Assembly (NCBI RefSeq): GCF_023634805.2
Contig: NZ_CP106881.1
Coordinates: 2,993,501-3,057,500 of the forward strand
From: Comamonas endophytica
GTDB lineage: Bacteria; Pseudomonadota; Gammaproteobacteria; Burkholderiales; Burkholderiaceae_C
Direction: 5' to 3'
DNA: 64,000 nt
A program made the translations under genes and the position numbers. A model generated the notes under the pieces. That model searched no databases, was not told the origin of the DNA, and saw only the letters and a program-made list of their open reading frames with translations. How positions within the stretch are numbered: the first letter of the stretch is position 1; every line of letters starts with the position of its first letter. Below, piece after piece: positions 1 to 8,747 of the stretch.

Positions 1-864
1 GGAAATGCTGTCGGGCTCGAAGCAGGCCAGCGCCGCGTGCTGCGCGATGCTGCTGGCGCAGATGAACAGGTTCTGCGCCACGCGCTCGATGGCCGGCACC
101 AGCGCCTCGGGCACCACCATCCAGCCCAGGCGCCAGCCGGTCATGTTGAAGTACTTGCTGAAGCTGTTGATGCTGATCAGGTCCTCGCCCAGCGCCAGCG
201 CGGTCTGCGAATAGGCCGGGTCGTAGGACAGGCCCAGGTAGATCTCGTCGATGATCGTCAGCCCGCCGCGCGCGCGCACCACCTCGTGGATGCGGCGCAG
301 CTCGTCGGGGGCGATCGAGGTGCCGGTGGGGTTGGACGGCGAGGCCAGCAGCACGCCGCGCGTCTTGTCGCTCCAGGCGGCTGCGACCTTGTCGGCGCTG
401 AGCTGGAAACGCTCGGCGGCCGTGGCCGGCACGAGCACCGGGACTCCGTCGGCCGCGCGCACGAAGTGGCGGTTGCACGGGTAGCTCGGGTCGGGCATGA
501 GGATCTCGTCGCCGGCATTGACCAGCGCCAGGCAGGCCAGCTGCAGCGCGGCCGAGGCGCCGGCGGTGACGACGATGCGCCGCGCCGGCACCTCCACGCC
601 AAAGCGCTGCGCATACCACTGGCTGATGCGCTCGCGCAGCGCGTCAAGGCCCAGCGCCGGGGTGTATTGCGTCTGGCCCTCGGCCACGGCGCGGGCTGCC
701 GCCTGCTGCACCAGCGGCGGGGCGGTGAAGTCGGGCTCGCCGATGTTCAGGAAGATCATCGGCGCATCGGTGTGCGCGACCTCGCGGGCCAGGGCCTGGG
801 CGGCCTTGGCGACTTCCATCACATAGAAGGGCTCGATGCGCTGGGCGCGGTCTGATACTTGCAT
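1..864 (-). CDS. PLP-dependent class I/II aminotransferase (3' end outside window)
   Basis: The minus-strand frame begins at the ATG at 864 with MQVSDRAQRIEPFYVMEVAK and stays open to base 1, so only the first 288 codons are present. The fold-type I layout is clear: an N-terminal NIGEPDF motif, ASPSNPTGT near the middle, IIDEIY, and the Schiff-base lysine in NSFSKYFNMTGWRLGW (about residue 237). Such enzymes transfer amino groups between amino acids and 2-oxoacids in the cytoplasm. The gene follows nusB at a distance of 77 bp on the same strand and may be cotranscribed with it. The exact substrate cannot be read from the sequence. Confidence 0.93.
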   Translation of the reverse strand, partial: MQVSDRAQRIEPFYVMEVAKAAQALAREVAHTDAPMIFLNIGEPDFTAPPLVQQAAARAVAEGQTQYTPALGLDALRERISQWYAQRFGVEVPARRIVVTAGASAALQLACLALVNAGDEILMPDPSYPCNRHFVRAADGVPVLVPATAAERFQLSADKVAAAWSDKTRGVLLASPSNPTGTSIAPDELRRIHEVVRARGGLTIIDEIYLGLSYDPAYSQTALALGEDLISINSFSKYFNMTGWRLGWMVVPEALVPAIERVAQNLFICASSIAQHAALACFEPDSIS

Positions 865-941
865 GGGAGCGTTACCGGAAAACGAAGGCCATGGCCGGGC
901 ACCAATGCGCGCCGCGCACCGGGCCTTGGGCCCCAGGCGTC

Positions 942-1469
942 TTAGCCGGCTGCCTTGTCGGCCGCCACTTCGACGCTGCGCAGGCTGGGCGCCAGGCCGT
1001 TGAGCACCGCGTTGACGTATTTGTGGCCGTCGGTGCCGCCGAATTCCTTGGCCAGCTCGATGCACTCGTTGAGCACGACGCGCCAGGGCACGTCGGGGCA
1101 ATGCTGGAATTCATAGACGCCGATCCACATCACGGCATGTTCGATGGGCGAGATCTCGGCCAGCTTGCGGTCGAGCTTGGGCTCGATCAGCGCGTCCAGA
1201 TCGGCTTCGGTCGTGATGCAGCCGTGCAGCAGCGCGTCGTAATGCGCGGTGTCGGCCTTGTGGAAGCCCGCCAGGTCGCGCGTGAACATGTCGATCGCGG
1301 TCGCATCGTTGCGGCCCACGAGGTGCTGGTACAGCGCCTGCAGCGCGAATTCGCGCGCGCGGCTGCGGTTGGATTTGGAGGCGGCCTTGCGCGCGCCGGT
1401 GCTGGTGCTGCCGGTGCGCGACTGGCGCGGGGGGCGGCCGGAGGCCGAGGGATTTTGTTCTTCGCTCAT
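942..1469 (-). CDS. nusB: Transcription antitermination factor NusB
   Basis: This 175-residue protein has a basic, Ser/Arg-rich N-terminal extension of about 35 residues followed by a typical NusB core: [17 protein letters not shown], then [15 protein letters not shown] and a C-terminal [19 protein letters not shown]. NusB binds boxA RNA with NusE (S10) and supports antitermination of rRNA operons. Its start lies 1 bp after the stop of ribH, the usual rib-nus arrangement in proteobacteria, so the two are surely cotranscribed. The family is usually about 140 residues; the extra length is all in the N-terminal tail. Confidence 0.96.
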   Translation of the reverse strand: MSEEQNPSASGRPPRQSRTGSTSTGARKAASKSNRSRAREFALQALYQHLVGRNDATAIDMFTRDLAGFHKADTAHYDALLHGCITTEADLDALIEPKLDRKLAEISPIEHAVMWIGVYEFQHCPDVPWRVVLNECIELAKEFGGTDGHKYVNAVLNGLAPSLRSVEVAADKAAG

Positions 1470-1470
1470 G

Positions 1471-1935
1471 TCAGTTCAGGGTCTCGAGCAGCTGCGCCAT
1501 CTCGACCGCCACGCGGGCCGCGTCGCGGCCCTTGTCGGTCTGGCGCGCAATGGCCTGCTCCATGTTCTCGGTGGTGATGATCGCATTGGCGATCGGCAGC
1601 TCGTAGTCCAGCGAGACGCGGGTCACGCCCGCGCCCGATTCGTTGGCCACCAGCTCGAAGTGGTATGTCTCCCCCCGGATGATGCAGCCCAGCGCCACCA
1701 GGGCGTGGTACTCGCCGCGCTGGGCCATGGCCTGCAGCGCCACGGGCACTTCGAGCGCGCCGGGGACCTGCACATGGTCGATGTTCTCTTCCAGCACGCC
1801 GGCGGCCAGCAGCTCGGCGCGGCAGGCCGCGGCCAGCGCGTTGGTGATGCTTTCGTTGAAGCGCGCCTGCACGATGCCGATGCGCAGGCCCGCGCCGTTG
1901 AGTTGCGGGCCGGTGCCCTGTTCTGCGTCAAACAT
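1471..1935 (-). CDS. ribH: 6,7-dimethyl-8-ribityllumazine synthase
   Basis: The 154-residue product has the lumazine synthase signatures: [13 protein letters not shown] at the N-terminus, [15 protein letters not shown], and [20 protein letters not shown], which carries the conserved catalytic histidine region. It condenses 5-amino-6-ribitylaminouracil with 3,4-dihydroxy-2-butanone 4-phosphate, the penultimate step of riboflavin synthesis. Length matches the family. The gene overlaps the 3' end of ribBA by 8 bp and is followed after 1 bp by nusB, which implies translational coupling in one operon. Confidence 0.97.
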   Translation of the reverse strand: MFDAEQGTGPQLNGAGLRIGIVQARFNESITNALAAACRAELLAAGVLEENIDHVQVPGALEVPVALQAMAQRGEYHALVALGCIIRGETYHFELVANESGAGVTRVSLDYELPIANAIITTENMEQAIARQTDKGRDAARVAVEMAQLLETLN

Positions 1936-3061
1936 GTTGTTGTTCCTTGGGGATATAACCTGTGATCTCGAGACCGTAGCCGGTCATGCTGGGCATGCGG
2001 CGCGGGTTGCCCATCAGGCGCATCCTGTGCACGCCGCAGTCGCGCAGGATCTGCGCGCCGATGCCATAGGTGCGCAGGTCCATGCGGCCGCGCTCGGGCG
2101 CCTCGGCCGAGCGTGCGCTGCCGTCGAACTGCGCCAGCAGCTGCTCGGCGCTCTCGCCGCAGTTGAGCAGCACGGCCACGCCGCGGCCCTGTGCATCGAG
2201 GTAGCGCAGGCTGCTGTCGAGGCTCCACGAATGCATTTCGCGGTCGACCTCCAGCAGGTCCAGCAGCGACAGCGGCTCGTGCACGCGCACCGGCACGTCG
2301 TCTTCTGCGCCCCAGCTGCCCTTGATCAGTGCCAGATGCACCGACTGGCTGGGCTGGTCGCGGAACACACGCACCGTGAATTCGCCGAAGGGCGTGCGCA
2401 GCGGACGGCTGTCGACCACCTGCAGCAGCGACTCGGTGCGGCTGCGGTATTGGATGAGGTCGGCAATGGTGCCGATCTTCAGGCCATGCTCGGCAGCGAA
2501 CAGCTGCAGGTCGGGCAGGCGCGCCATCGTGCCGTCGTCCTTCATGATCTCGCAGATCACGGCGGCGGGGCTGCAGCCGGCCATGCCGGCGAGGTCGCAG
2601 CCGGCTTCGGTATGGCCGGCGCGCATCAGCACGCCGCCGGCCACGGCCTGTAGCGGAAAGATATGGCCGGGCTGGACCAGGTCGTCGGCCTGGGCATTTG
2701 CGGCCACGGCGGCCTGCACGGTGCGCGCGCGGTCGGCGGCGGAGATGCCCGTTGTCACGCCTTCGGCGGCTTCGATGGAGACCGTGAAGGCGGTGGAATG
2801 CTTGGTGCCGTTGCGCGTGGCCATGGGGGTCAGCCCGAGCCGCTGGCAGCGTTCGCGCGTGAGCGTCAGGCAGATCAGGCCCCGGCCGAAACGCGCCATG
2901 AAATTGATGGCTTCGGGCGTGACATGGTCGGCGGCCAGCACCAGGTCGCCTTCGTTTTCGCGGTCTTCTTCATCGATCAGCACCACCATGCGGCCGGCAC
3001 GCATGTCGGCAATGATGTCTTCCACCGGAGAGATGGCTACGGGATGCAGGGGGGAGGTCAT
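1928..3061 (-). CDS. ribBA: 3,4-dihydroxy-2-butanone 4-phosphate synthase with degenerate GTP cyclohydrolase II-like domain (RibBA/RibBX type)
   Basis: Residues 1 to about 205 form a complete DHBP synthase domain, with the acidic loop [24 protein letters not shown] and [12 protein letters not shown]. This domain makes 3,4-dihydroxy-2-butanone 4-phosphate from ribulose 5-phosphate. The C-terminal 170 residues resemble GTP cyclohydrolase II, but the zinc site is missing. Where active enzymes carry HSECLTGD followed by a cysteine cluster RCDCG, this protein reads [16 protein letters not shown] with no cysteine. The late motif [12 protein letters not shown] is recognisable. The ATG at 3061 ([12 protein letters not shown]) is chosen because the longer reading lacks family similarity. 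It overlaps ribH by 8 bp. I expect only the RibB activity; a stand-alone ribA should exist elsewhere. Confidence 0.93.
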   Translation of the reverse strand: MTSPLHPVAISPVEDIIADMRAGRMVVLIDEEDRENEGDLVLAADHVTPEAINFMARFGRGLICLTLTRERCQRLGLTPMATRNGTKHSTAFTVSIEAAEGVTTGISAADRARTVQAAVAANAQADDLVQPGHIFPLQAVAGGVLMRAGHTEAGCDLAGMAGCSPAAVICEIMKDDGTMARLPDLQLFAAEHGLKIGTIADLIQYRSRTESLLQVVDSRPLRTPFGEFTVRVFRDQPSQSVHLALIKGSWGAEDDVPVRVHEPLSLLDLLEVDREMHSWSLDSSLRYLDAQGRGVAVLLNCGESAEQLLAQFDGSARSAEAPERGRMDLRTYGIGAQILRDCGVHRMRLMGNPRRMPSMTGYGLEITGYIPKEQQHV

Positions 3062-3127
3062 GTCGGACTTTCTTCGGATGCCGGTGCAATCGGCCGGGCA
3101 GCGTGCATTCCTGGGGGAAGTGTCGCC

Positions 3128-3145
3128 GGCACTGCAGGCAGTGCC
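3128..3145 (-). promoter_or_regulatory. Perfect hairpin in the ribBA leader
   Basis: The minus strand reads GGCACTGCCTGCAGTGCC, a 7-bp perfect stem with a 4-nt loop, lying 67 to 84 bases upstream of the ribBA start. I looked for the conserved elements of an FMN riboswitch in the same leader and did not see them. The hairpin may be a simple leader structure with no regulatory role. Confidence 0.3.
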
Positions 3146-3264
3146 CCCAAAGAACGATCGATGCGGCCGGGCCGCTCGGGGTCGGATGCCGGATGGCGTG
3201 CAGACCCGCAAAGCGGCATTTTAGTCCAGCTGGGCGTGCCCCGTGGCAAGCTGCGCCGGTGGAT

Positions 3265-3561
3265 TCAACGCGTGGGGTCTTCGAGCACGACGTCGCCCAG
3301 CGGATAGGCCACGCAGGGCAGCACGCAGCCCTCGGCCTTTTCATCTTCGCTCAGGCCCGGCCATTCGATGTCGTAGCGCACGCTGCCCGAGACCAGCTGG
3401 CCGATGCAGGTGCGGCAGGTGCCGTTGCGGCAGGAGCTGGGCCAGTCGATGGAGCCCTGCTCGAGCGAGTGCAGCAGCGGTTGATCGGCCCAGGCGTCGG
3501 CCTGCTGGCCGCTGGGAGTGAGCCGGGCAATGAAGAAATCGAGAGTGAAGGGGGTGCTCAT
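3265..3561 (-). CDS. Small [2Fe-2S] ferredoxin-type protein
   Basis: This 98-residue protein (start ATG at 3561, MSTPFTLDFFIARL) has the plant-type [2Fe-2S] pattern: three cysteines in SSCRNGTCRTC and a fourth in VLPCVAYPLGD near the C-terminus. It probably carries electrons for an unidentified oxygenase or reductase; no partner lies next to it. It is divergent from gshA across a 578-bp spacer. A longer in-frame reading to 3642 exists but the extra residues look non-coding. Confidence 0.85.
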   Translation of the reverse strand: MSTPFTLDFFIARLTPSGQQADAWADQPLLHSLEQGSIDWPSSCRNGTCRTCIGQLVSGSVRYDIEWPGLSEDEKAEGCVLPCVAYPLGDVVLEDPTR

Positions 3562-4139
3562 GTCGGCGTGGGAGGAGAGGGCGGGAAAATACGGATGGCT
3601 GCCTTCTTTTTGGGCAGTGGGGGGAAATCCTTGGCAAATCAACGGCTTGCGCTTTCCTTACAGCGATTGCCAAAACTTATCCACATGATTGTCCAGTTTT
3701 GCCGGGTATAACTGCAACTTGCTCACGGGTTAACCCTTGGTTGGCCCTGGTGCGGTTTGCCTCTGGCGCGCTCTGGAGAGCCCATTGCGGCATTGCCTGT
3801 TTTTTGTGCAGACCGAGACGGCTCTTTTGAAATCAATGGGTTAGCCCATTTTTCAGGCAGAAAATCAGAGTTGTGCACATGCTTGTCCAGCGAACCCGGT
3901 AACAACTTTGTGGCTTTGATGACGGATTGCCTGTTTTTTGAGCAGTGTCCCTGGAGATACGCGAAGTTGTTACAACCCCAGCATAAACTGCGCTCGCGTG
4001 CGCGCCAGCGTCCCGGAGACAGGCCGCGCGCACGTGATTTGCACCGCGTGCCCGACGGGGACGCGGGCATTTCTCTATGATCAATGCGTCCGGGCCGGGC
4101 TGTGTTCCGGCTCCACCTCAGTTGAATCGGTAAACAAGA
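3562..4139. other. Intergenic spacer with duplicated DnaA-box-like block
   Basis: No convincing gene lies in these 578 bases between the divergent ferredoxin gene and gshA. The spacer is less GC-rich than its neighbours and contains an imperfect duplication. TTATCCACA (3677-3685, a perfect DnaA-box consensus) is followed by TGATTGTCCAG; a second copy, TTGTGCACA (3871-3879), is followed by TGCTTGTCCAG. The string TTGCCTGTTTTTTG also occurs twice, near 3795 and 3927. The promoters of both flanking genes should lie here. Confidence 0.6.
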
Positions 4140-5669
4140 ATGAACAAATCGCAGGAGCCCTTGCCCGTTCCCCCCTCCGAGCGTCTGGTGCAGATCCGCC
4201 GCGGCATCGAGAAGGAGGGGTTGCGCGCACTGCCCACCGGGGAGCTGGCCCTGACTCCGCACCCGCTTGCATTGGGCTCGGCGCTCACCCATCCGCAGAT
4301 CACCACCGATTACAGCGAGTCGCAGATCGAGCTGATCACCGGCGCCCATCTGGACGTGGACGCCTGCCTGGGCGAGCTGGTCGAGGTGCATCAGCAGGTC
4401 TATCACACGCTGCGCGAGGCTGGCGATGAAATGCTCTGGGTGTCGAGCATGCCTTGCGGCCTGCCGACCGACGAGACCATTCCGCTGGCGCGCTATGGTT
4501 CGTCCAATGCCGGGCGCTCCAAGAGCGTCTACCGCATGGGCCTGGGCCACCGCTACGGCCGCCGCATGCAGATGATTTCAGGCATCCATTACAACTGGTC
4601 CATGCCGGGCGTGGACAGCGACCAGTACTTCGCGCTGATCCGCAATTTCCGCCGCCATGCCTTCGTGCTGCTGTACCTGTTCGGCTCGTCTCCGGCATTG
4701 TGCTCGTGCTTCGTGCAGGGCCGCGCGCACAGCCTGCAGCCGCTCGATGCCAAGGGCCACACCCTGCACCTGCCGCATGCGACCTCGCTGCGCATGGGGC
4801 GCCTGGGCTACCAGAGCGACGCGCAGGCCGAGATCAATGTCAGCTACAACGGGCTGGACGGCTATGCCCGCTCGCTGCACGAAGCGCTGACGAAGCCCTA
4901 TCCCGCCTACGAAAAGCTGGGCATCCGCAACCCTGGCGGCGAATACAACCAGCTGGGCACCAGCCTGCTGCAGATCGAGAACGAGTTCTACGGCACCATC
5001 CGGCCCAAGCGCGGCGTGAGGAGCGGCGAGCGCCCGCTGCATGCGCTGCGCGAGCGCGGCGTGGAGTATGTCGAGGTGCGGCTCATGGACCTCGATCCCT
5101 TCGAGGCGGTGGGCATCGCGCCCGCCACCATGCGCATGCTGGACGTGTTCCTGCTGCACTGCCTGCAAAGCGACAGCCCGCCCGATACCCCCGAGGAGAT
5201 CGCCGAGCTCAAGCACAACCAGCACCTCACGGCCGAGCGCGGCCGCGAGCCCGGCCTGCGCCTGCAGCGCGGCGGCCGCGACGTGCTGCTGAGCGACTGG
5301 GCCGAGGAGGTGCTGGGCGCCTGCGTGCCACTGGCCGCGGCGCTCGATGCGGCCAACGGCTGCAGCGAGTACAGCCAGGCGCTGGCGCAGGCCCGGGCCC
5401 GCGTGGCGCAGCCCGAGACCACGCCCTCGGCGCGGGTGCTGCGCGCCATGATGCAGCAGCACGATTGCAGCTTCATGGATTTCTCCCTGGCGCAGTCGCA
5501 GCAGGCGCGCGATGCGCTGCTGGCCATGCCATGGATGCCGGAGCAGCAGGCCCGGGCCCAGGCGCAGGCCGAGGAGTCGATCGCAGCGCAGCGCGAGCGC
5601 GAGGCCGCCGATACGCTGCCCTTCGAGGAATGGCGCGAACGCTACATGGCGCCGCAGAAGCTGGGCTGA
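4140..5669 (+). CDS. gshA: Glutamate--cysteine ligase (class I)
   Basis: The 509-residue product begins MNKSQEPLPVPPSERLVQIRRGIEKEGLRA and matches the enterobacterial-type ligase in length and in motifs such as IEKEGLR, TDYSESQIELIT, SMPCGLP, GIHYNWSMP and QIENEFYGTIRPKR. It joins glutamate and cysteine with ATP, the first and rate-limiting step of glutathione synthesis in the cytoplasm. The last 28 bases overlap the 3' end of a convergent small gene on the minus strand. No gshB is adjacent. Confidence 0.96.
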   Translation: MNKSQEPLPVPPSERLVQIRRGIEKEGLRALPTGELALTPHPLALGSALTHPQITTDYSESQIELITGAHLDVDACLGELVEVHQQVYHTLREAGDEMLWVSSMPCGLPTDETIPLARYGSSNAGRSKSVYRMGLGHRYGRRMQMISGIHYNWSMPGVDSDQYFALIRNFRRHAFVLLYLFGSSPALCSCFVQGRAHSLQPLDAKGHTLHLPHATSLRMGRLGYQSDAQAEINVSYNGLDGYARSLHEALTKPYPAYEKLGIRNPGGEYNQLGTSLLQIENEFYGTIRPKRGVRSGERPLHALRERGVEYVEVRLMDLDPFEAVGIAPATMRMLDVFLLHCLQSDSPPDTPEEIAELKHNQHLTAERGREPGLRLQRGGRDVLLSDWAEEVLGACVPLAAALDAANGCSEYSQALAQARARVAQPETTPSARVLRAMMQQHDCSFMDFSLAQSQQARDALLAMPWMPEQQARAQAQAEESIAAQREREAADTLPFEEWRERYMAPQKLG

Positions 5670-5878
5670 TTTCCGGCCAGCGCGGCCTGTGCGTCTTCGA
5701 CCCAGAAGGCGGCAGCGCCATAGAAGCCTTCCCAGACGCAGCCATTGCAGCCCCGGCCGCAGCAGCTGGTGGGCTGGGCCGGAGCGGGGCGCAGCGCCAC
5801 GCCGGCCTGCGCCGCCAGCGCCTCATAGCGCGCAAAGTCCGCTAGCGCGGCCTGCAGCGCGGCAGCCATGGCTTCCAT
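5642..5878 (-). CDS. Oxidoreductase-like domain protein (Cys-rich, 78 aa)
   Basis: This 78-residue protein carries the compact motif PTSCCGRGCNGCVWEGFYGA, diagnostic of the small oxidoreductase-like family (PF09791 type). The four cysteines suggest metal or cluster binding; the role is unknown. Its stop lies inside the 3' end of the convergent gshA (28-bp overlap), and its start shares one base with the stop of the upstream gene (TGATG), so the two minus-strand genes should be translationally coupled. Confidence 0.8.
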   Translation of the reverse strand: MEAMAAALQAALADFARYEALAAQAGVALRPAPAQPTSCCGRGCNGCVWEGFYGAAAFWVEDAQAALAGNQPSFCGAM

Positions 5879-6171
5879 CAGCGGCGGTTCTTCTTGCGCT
5901 CGGCGGTGTAGGTGGTCTTCGGCACGAGCAGCGCTTCGGCCGCGCGGGTCTTGCGCCGGCGCACGAAGCCCTGCACGACAAAGGCCGCGCCCAGCACCAG
6001 CGCGAACCAGCCGACGATATGGCCCTGCAGGAAAATGTTGCGCAGCTCGCTGGCCTGCATGAAGTAGGGCGCGATCAGCACGACCAGGCCGATGATGGCG
6101 CAGGTCACGCCCTTGATCAGCAGGTCGTTGTTGGCCTGGTGCTGGGCGGAGATGGAGTTTGGTGTGGGCAT
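5878..6171 (-). CDS. Small inner-membrane protein, function unknown
   Basis: The 97-residue protein has two predicted membrane segments (about residues 18-38 and 50-69, VTCAIIGLVVLIAPYF and IVGWFALVLGAAFVVQGF) and a strongly basic C-terminus ending RKKNRR. No enzymatic motif is visible. It precedes the oxidoreductase-like gene with a one-base stop/start overlap. The opposite-strand YlqF gene starts 83 bp upstream, so this spacer holds divergent promoters. Confidence 0.75.
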   Translation of the reverse strand: MPTPNSISAQHQANNDLLIKGVTCAIIGLVVLIAPYFMQASELRNIFLQGHIVGWFALVLGAAFVVQGFVRRRKTRAAEALLVPKTTYTAERKKNRR

Positions 6172-6254
6172 GGGAGAACGGGTGCGTGTAAAAAGCAGAA
6201 CCCGATTATCCTTGCGGCCCCGTTAGCGAACGCATCCGCAGAAAGTATTGCCCC

Positions 6255-7220
6255 ATGGCCATTCAATGGTTTCCCGGTCACATGAATCTCACACGCAAGG
6301 CGATTGCCGAGCGCATCAAGGACATTGACGTGGTCATTGAAGTGCTCGACGCGCGCCTGCCTGGCTCGAGCGCCAACCCGCTGCTGCAGGAGCTCACCGG
6401 CCACAAGCCACGGCTGAAGGTGCTCAACAAGCAGGATGTGGCCGACCCTGCGCGCACCGCGCAGTGGCTCGACTGGTACAACGCCCAGCCCGAGACGCGC
6501 GCCGTGGCGCTCGATGCCTCGGAGCCCGCGCCCACGCGCCGGCTGATCGAGGCCTGCCAGCTGCTGGCGCCCGGGCGCGGCGGCATGGCCAAGCCGATGC
6601 GCGTGCTGATCTGCGGCGTGCCCAATGTCGGCAAGTCGACGCTGATCAACTCGATGAGCAACAAGGGCCAGGCCAAGACCGGCGACGAGGCCGGCGTCAC
6701 CAAGCTCGAGCAGCGCATCGTGCTGGCCGACGATTTCTATCTCTGGGACACGCCGGGCATGCTGTGGCCGCGCATCGCCGTGGAGCAAAGCGGCTACAAC
6801 CTGGCCGTGAGCGGCGCCGTGGGCCGCAACGCCTATGACGAGGAGCTGGTGGCGCTGGAGTTCCTGCGCTATGCGCAGCGCAACTATGCGGGCCATCTGC
6901 GCGAGCGCTACAAGCTGACACAGGACGATGCGCAAATGGCCGCCATGCCCGATGACGAGCTGCTCGAAGCCATCGGCCGCAAGCGCGGTGCCGTGATGTC
7001 CGGCGGCCGCGTGAACCTGCAGAAGGCCGCCGAGATCGTCATCACCGACTTCCGCATCCACAACCTGGGCCGCATCACGCTCGAGACGCCGCAGGAATAC
7101 GAGGAATGGTTCCGCCAGGGGATGGAAGCCGACGCGCTGCGCCAGGCCAAGAAGGACGCGCGCGCCAAGTCCAAGAAGGGCGGGCGCGGGCCGAGGAAGC
7201 CGCCGGAAGCTGGAACCTGA
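6255..7220 (+). CDS. ylqF: Ribosome biogenesis GTPase YlqF (RbgA family)
   Basis: The 321-residue protein shows the circularly permuted GTPase order. The G4 motif NKQD (about residue 58) comes first, then the P-loop GVPNVGKST (about residue 122), then the G3 motif DTPG (about residue 167). The opening MAIQWFPGHMNLTRKAI is typical of the family. RbgA-type GTPases act in late assembly of the large ribosomal subunit. A lysine-rich C-terminal tail probably contacts rRNA. The start is ATG with no competing upstream start. Confidence 0.94.
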   Translation: MAIQWFPGHMNLTRKAIAERIKDIDVVIEVLDARLPGSSANPLLQELTGHKPRLKVLNKQDVADPARTAQWLDWYNAQPETRAVALDASEPAPTRRLIEACQLLAPGRGGMAKPMRVLICGVPNVGKSTLINSMSNKGQAKTGDEAGVTKLEQRIVLADDFYLWDTPGMLWPRIAVEQSGYNLAVSGAVGRNAYDEELVALEFLRYAQRNYAGHLRERYKLTQDDAQMAAMPDDELLEAIGRKRGAVMSGGRVNLQKAAEIVITDFRIHNLGRITLETPQEYEEWFRQGMEADALRQAKKDARAKSKKGGRGPRKPPEAGT

Positions 7221-7238
7221 TCTGGAGGAGTAGACACC

Positions 7239-7399
7239 TTTCGACCTTCACAGGCTCAGGACTCAGGGCGAACCGTAGGGGGTTATCCGTTCGTGGTGAG
7301 CCTGAGCTTGCCGAAGGATCGAACCATGGACGGCCAATTCTAGAAAATAGCCCGTCCATCCTTCGACAGTAGCCCTGCGCCAGGCTCAGGACGAACGGA
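7239..7399. repeat. Cluster of three copies of the TTCGACAGGCTCAGGACGAACGG dispersed repeat
   Basis: Three imperfect copies lie between the convergent ends of ylqF and the M20 peptidase gene, at about 7239-7275, 7288-7333 and 7353-7399. Each combines a TTCGACAGGCTCAGG core with GAACGG and, in two copies, a CCATGGACGG or CCGTCCATCC end. The last copy is inverted relative to the middle one. The same family recurs at about 11.0, 24.6 and 40.3 kb. Confidence 0.85.
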
Positions 7400-7420
7400 T
7401 TACAGCCTGTGACTGGTGAA

Positions 7421-8617
7421 TCACTTCTTCGCCGGCGCCTCGAACCACCGCCGCACCAACAGATCCCAGAAGCGCGACCCCCGGTCCAGATTGTCGTCAT
7501 TGAAGTCATACGCCGGGTTGTGCAGCCCCACGCCGCTCTGGCCGTTCGGGCCGTTGCCGATCCAGCCATAGGCACCTGGAACCTGCTCCAGCATGAAGCC
7601 GAAGTCCTCGGCCGTGAGCGCGGGCAGGATGTCGCCGTCGGCGTTGTCCTCACCCACGATCTCGCGCATGACGCCAGCCATGAAGCGCGCCTCGTGCGCG
7701 TGGTTGGTGGTGTTGGGGTAGCCAGGCTTGATGATGACCTCGGCCTGGCACAGATGCGCCGCCGCCACATGCTCGCTGATGCGGTGCAGGCCGGCGATCA
7801 TCATCTGCTCGGTGCTGGTCTTGAGCGTGCGCACCGTGCCGTAGATCACGGCGCTGTCGGGAATGATGTTTTCCACGGTGCCCGAGGCGATCTGGCCCAC
7901 GGTGAGCACCGAGCTGTCGAGCGGATCGGTGCTGCGCGAGACCAGGGTCTGCAGCTGGCCCACCAGTGCGCAGGCGACGGGGATCGGATCAATGGTGGTG
8001 TGGGGCATGGCCGCGTGGCCGCCCTTGCCGGTGATGCGGATCTCGAAGCGCAGCGCCGAGGCCATGATCGGGCCCACGCGCACCGCCATCTTGCCCGCAG
8101 GCAGCAGCGGCCAGTTGTGCAGCGCGAACACCGCCTCGCAGGGGAACTGGGTGAACAGGCCGTCTTCCATCATCGCACGCGCGCCGGCGCCGCCTTCCTC
8201 GCCGGGCTGGAAGATCAGGTGCACCGAGCCGTCGAAGTCGGGCTGCTGCGCCAGCAGCGTGGCCGCGCCCAGCAGCATGGTGGTGTGGCCGTCATGGCCG
8301 CAGGCGTGCATGCGGCCCGGGGTCGTGCTGATATGGCCGAACTGGTTGAGCTCCTGCACCGGCAGCGCGTCCATGTCGGCGCGGATGCCGATGCTGCGCC
8401 CCGGATTGTCGGCGCTGCGGCCCTTGCCGTGGATCGTCGCCACCACACCGGTCTGCCCCAGGCCGCGGTGCACGTTCAGGCCCAGCGCCTTCAGATAGGC
8501 CGCCACCTTGTCGCCCGTGCGGTGCTCCTCGTATTTGAGCTCGGGGTGGGCGTGCAGGTCACGGCGAAAGCGCACCAGGGTGCCAAGATGGGGAGTGATG
8601 TCGGGAGTCGTTTGCAT
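7421..8617 (-). CDS. M20 family amidohydrolase (hippurate/IAA-amino acid hydrolase type)
   Basis: The 398-residue product shows the M20D peptidase pattern. It contains RRDLHAHPELKYEEHRT, the metal-site stretch GIRADMDALPVQELN, MHACGHDGHTTMLLG, and FQPGEEGGAGARAMMEDG, with ALHNWP and HTTIDPIPVA in the lid domain. Such enzymes hydrolyse N-acyl or amide-linked amino acids in the cytoplasm. The substrate cannot be assigned from sequence alone. The gene stands alone between two repeat-bearing or non-coding spacers. Start is the ATG at 8617 (MQTTPDITPH). Confidence 0.93.
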   Translation of the reverse strand: MQTTPDITPHLGTLVRFRRDLHAHPELKYEEHRTGDKVAAYLKALGLNVHRGLGQTGVVATIHGKGRSADNPGRSIGIRADMDALPVQELNQFGHISTTPGRMHACGHDGHTTMLLGAATLLAQQPDFDGSVHLIFQPGEEGGAGARAMMEDGLFTQFPCEAVFALHNWPLLPAGKMAVRVGPIMASALRFEIRITGKGGHAAMPHTTIDPIPVACALVGQLQTLVSRSTDPLDSSVLTVGQIASGTVENIIPDSAVIYGTVRTLKTSTEQMMIAGLHRISEHVAAAHLCQAEVIIKPGYPNTTNHAHEARFMAGVMREIVGEDNADGDILPALTAEDFGFMLEQVPGAYGWIGNGPNGQSGVGLHNPAYDFNDDNLDRGSRFWDLLVRRWFEAPAKK

Positions 8618-8747
8618 ACAAGGGGCCGCAACGCTGCACCGGCAGGCATTGCCGGAGGCTGCGGCAAATCAGAATCAGGCATGCATTATCCGGCGGCGTC
8701 GCACGGCCGCGCTCCTTGCGCGCCAATGGCACAGCCCTGTCGCGGTC

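Noticed and set aside
1928..3061. Calling the gene a bifunctional DHBP synthase/GTP cyclohydrolase II
   Set aside because: The zinc-binding cysteines and the HSECLTGD-type motif are absent, so the second activity is not supported.
2970..3264. FMN riboswitch upstream of ribBA
   Set aside because: The leader has one perfect hairpin, but the conserved RFN sequence elements and multi-stem arrangement are not visible.
3757..4080. A 107-codon ORF in the ferredoxin-gshA spacer
   Set aside because: No ribosome binding site fits, codon use is not coding-like and it spans the duplicated non-coding block.
3562..4139. Chromosomal replication origin
   Set aside because: Only one perfect and one weaker DnaA-box match occur and none of dnaA, dnaN, gyrB, parA or rpmH is near.
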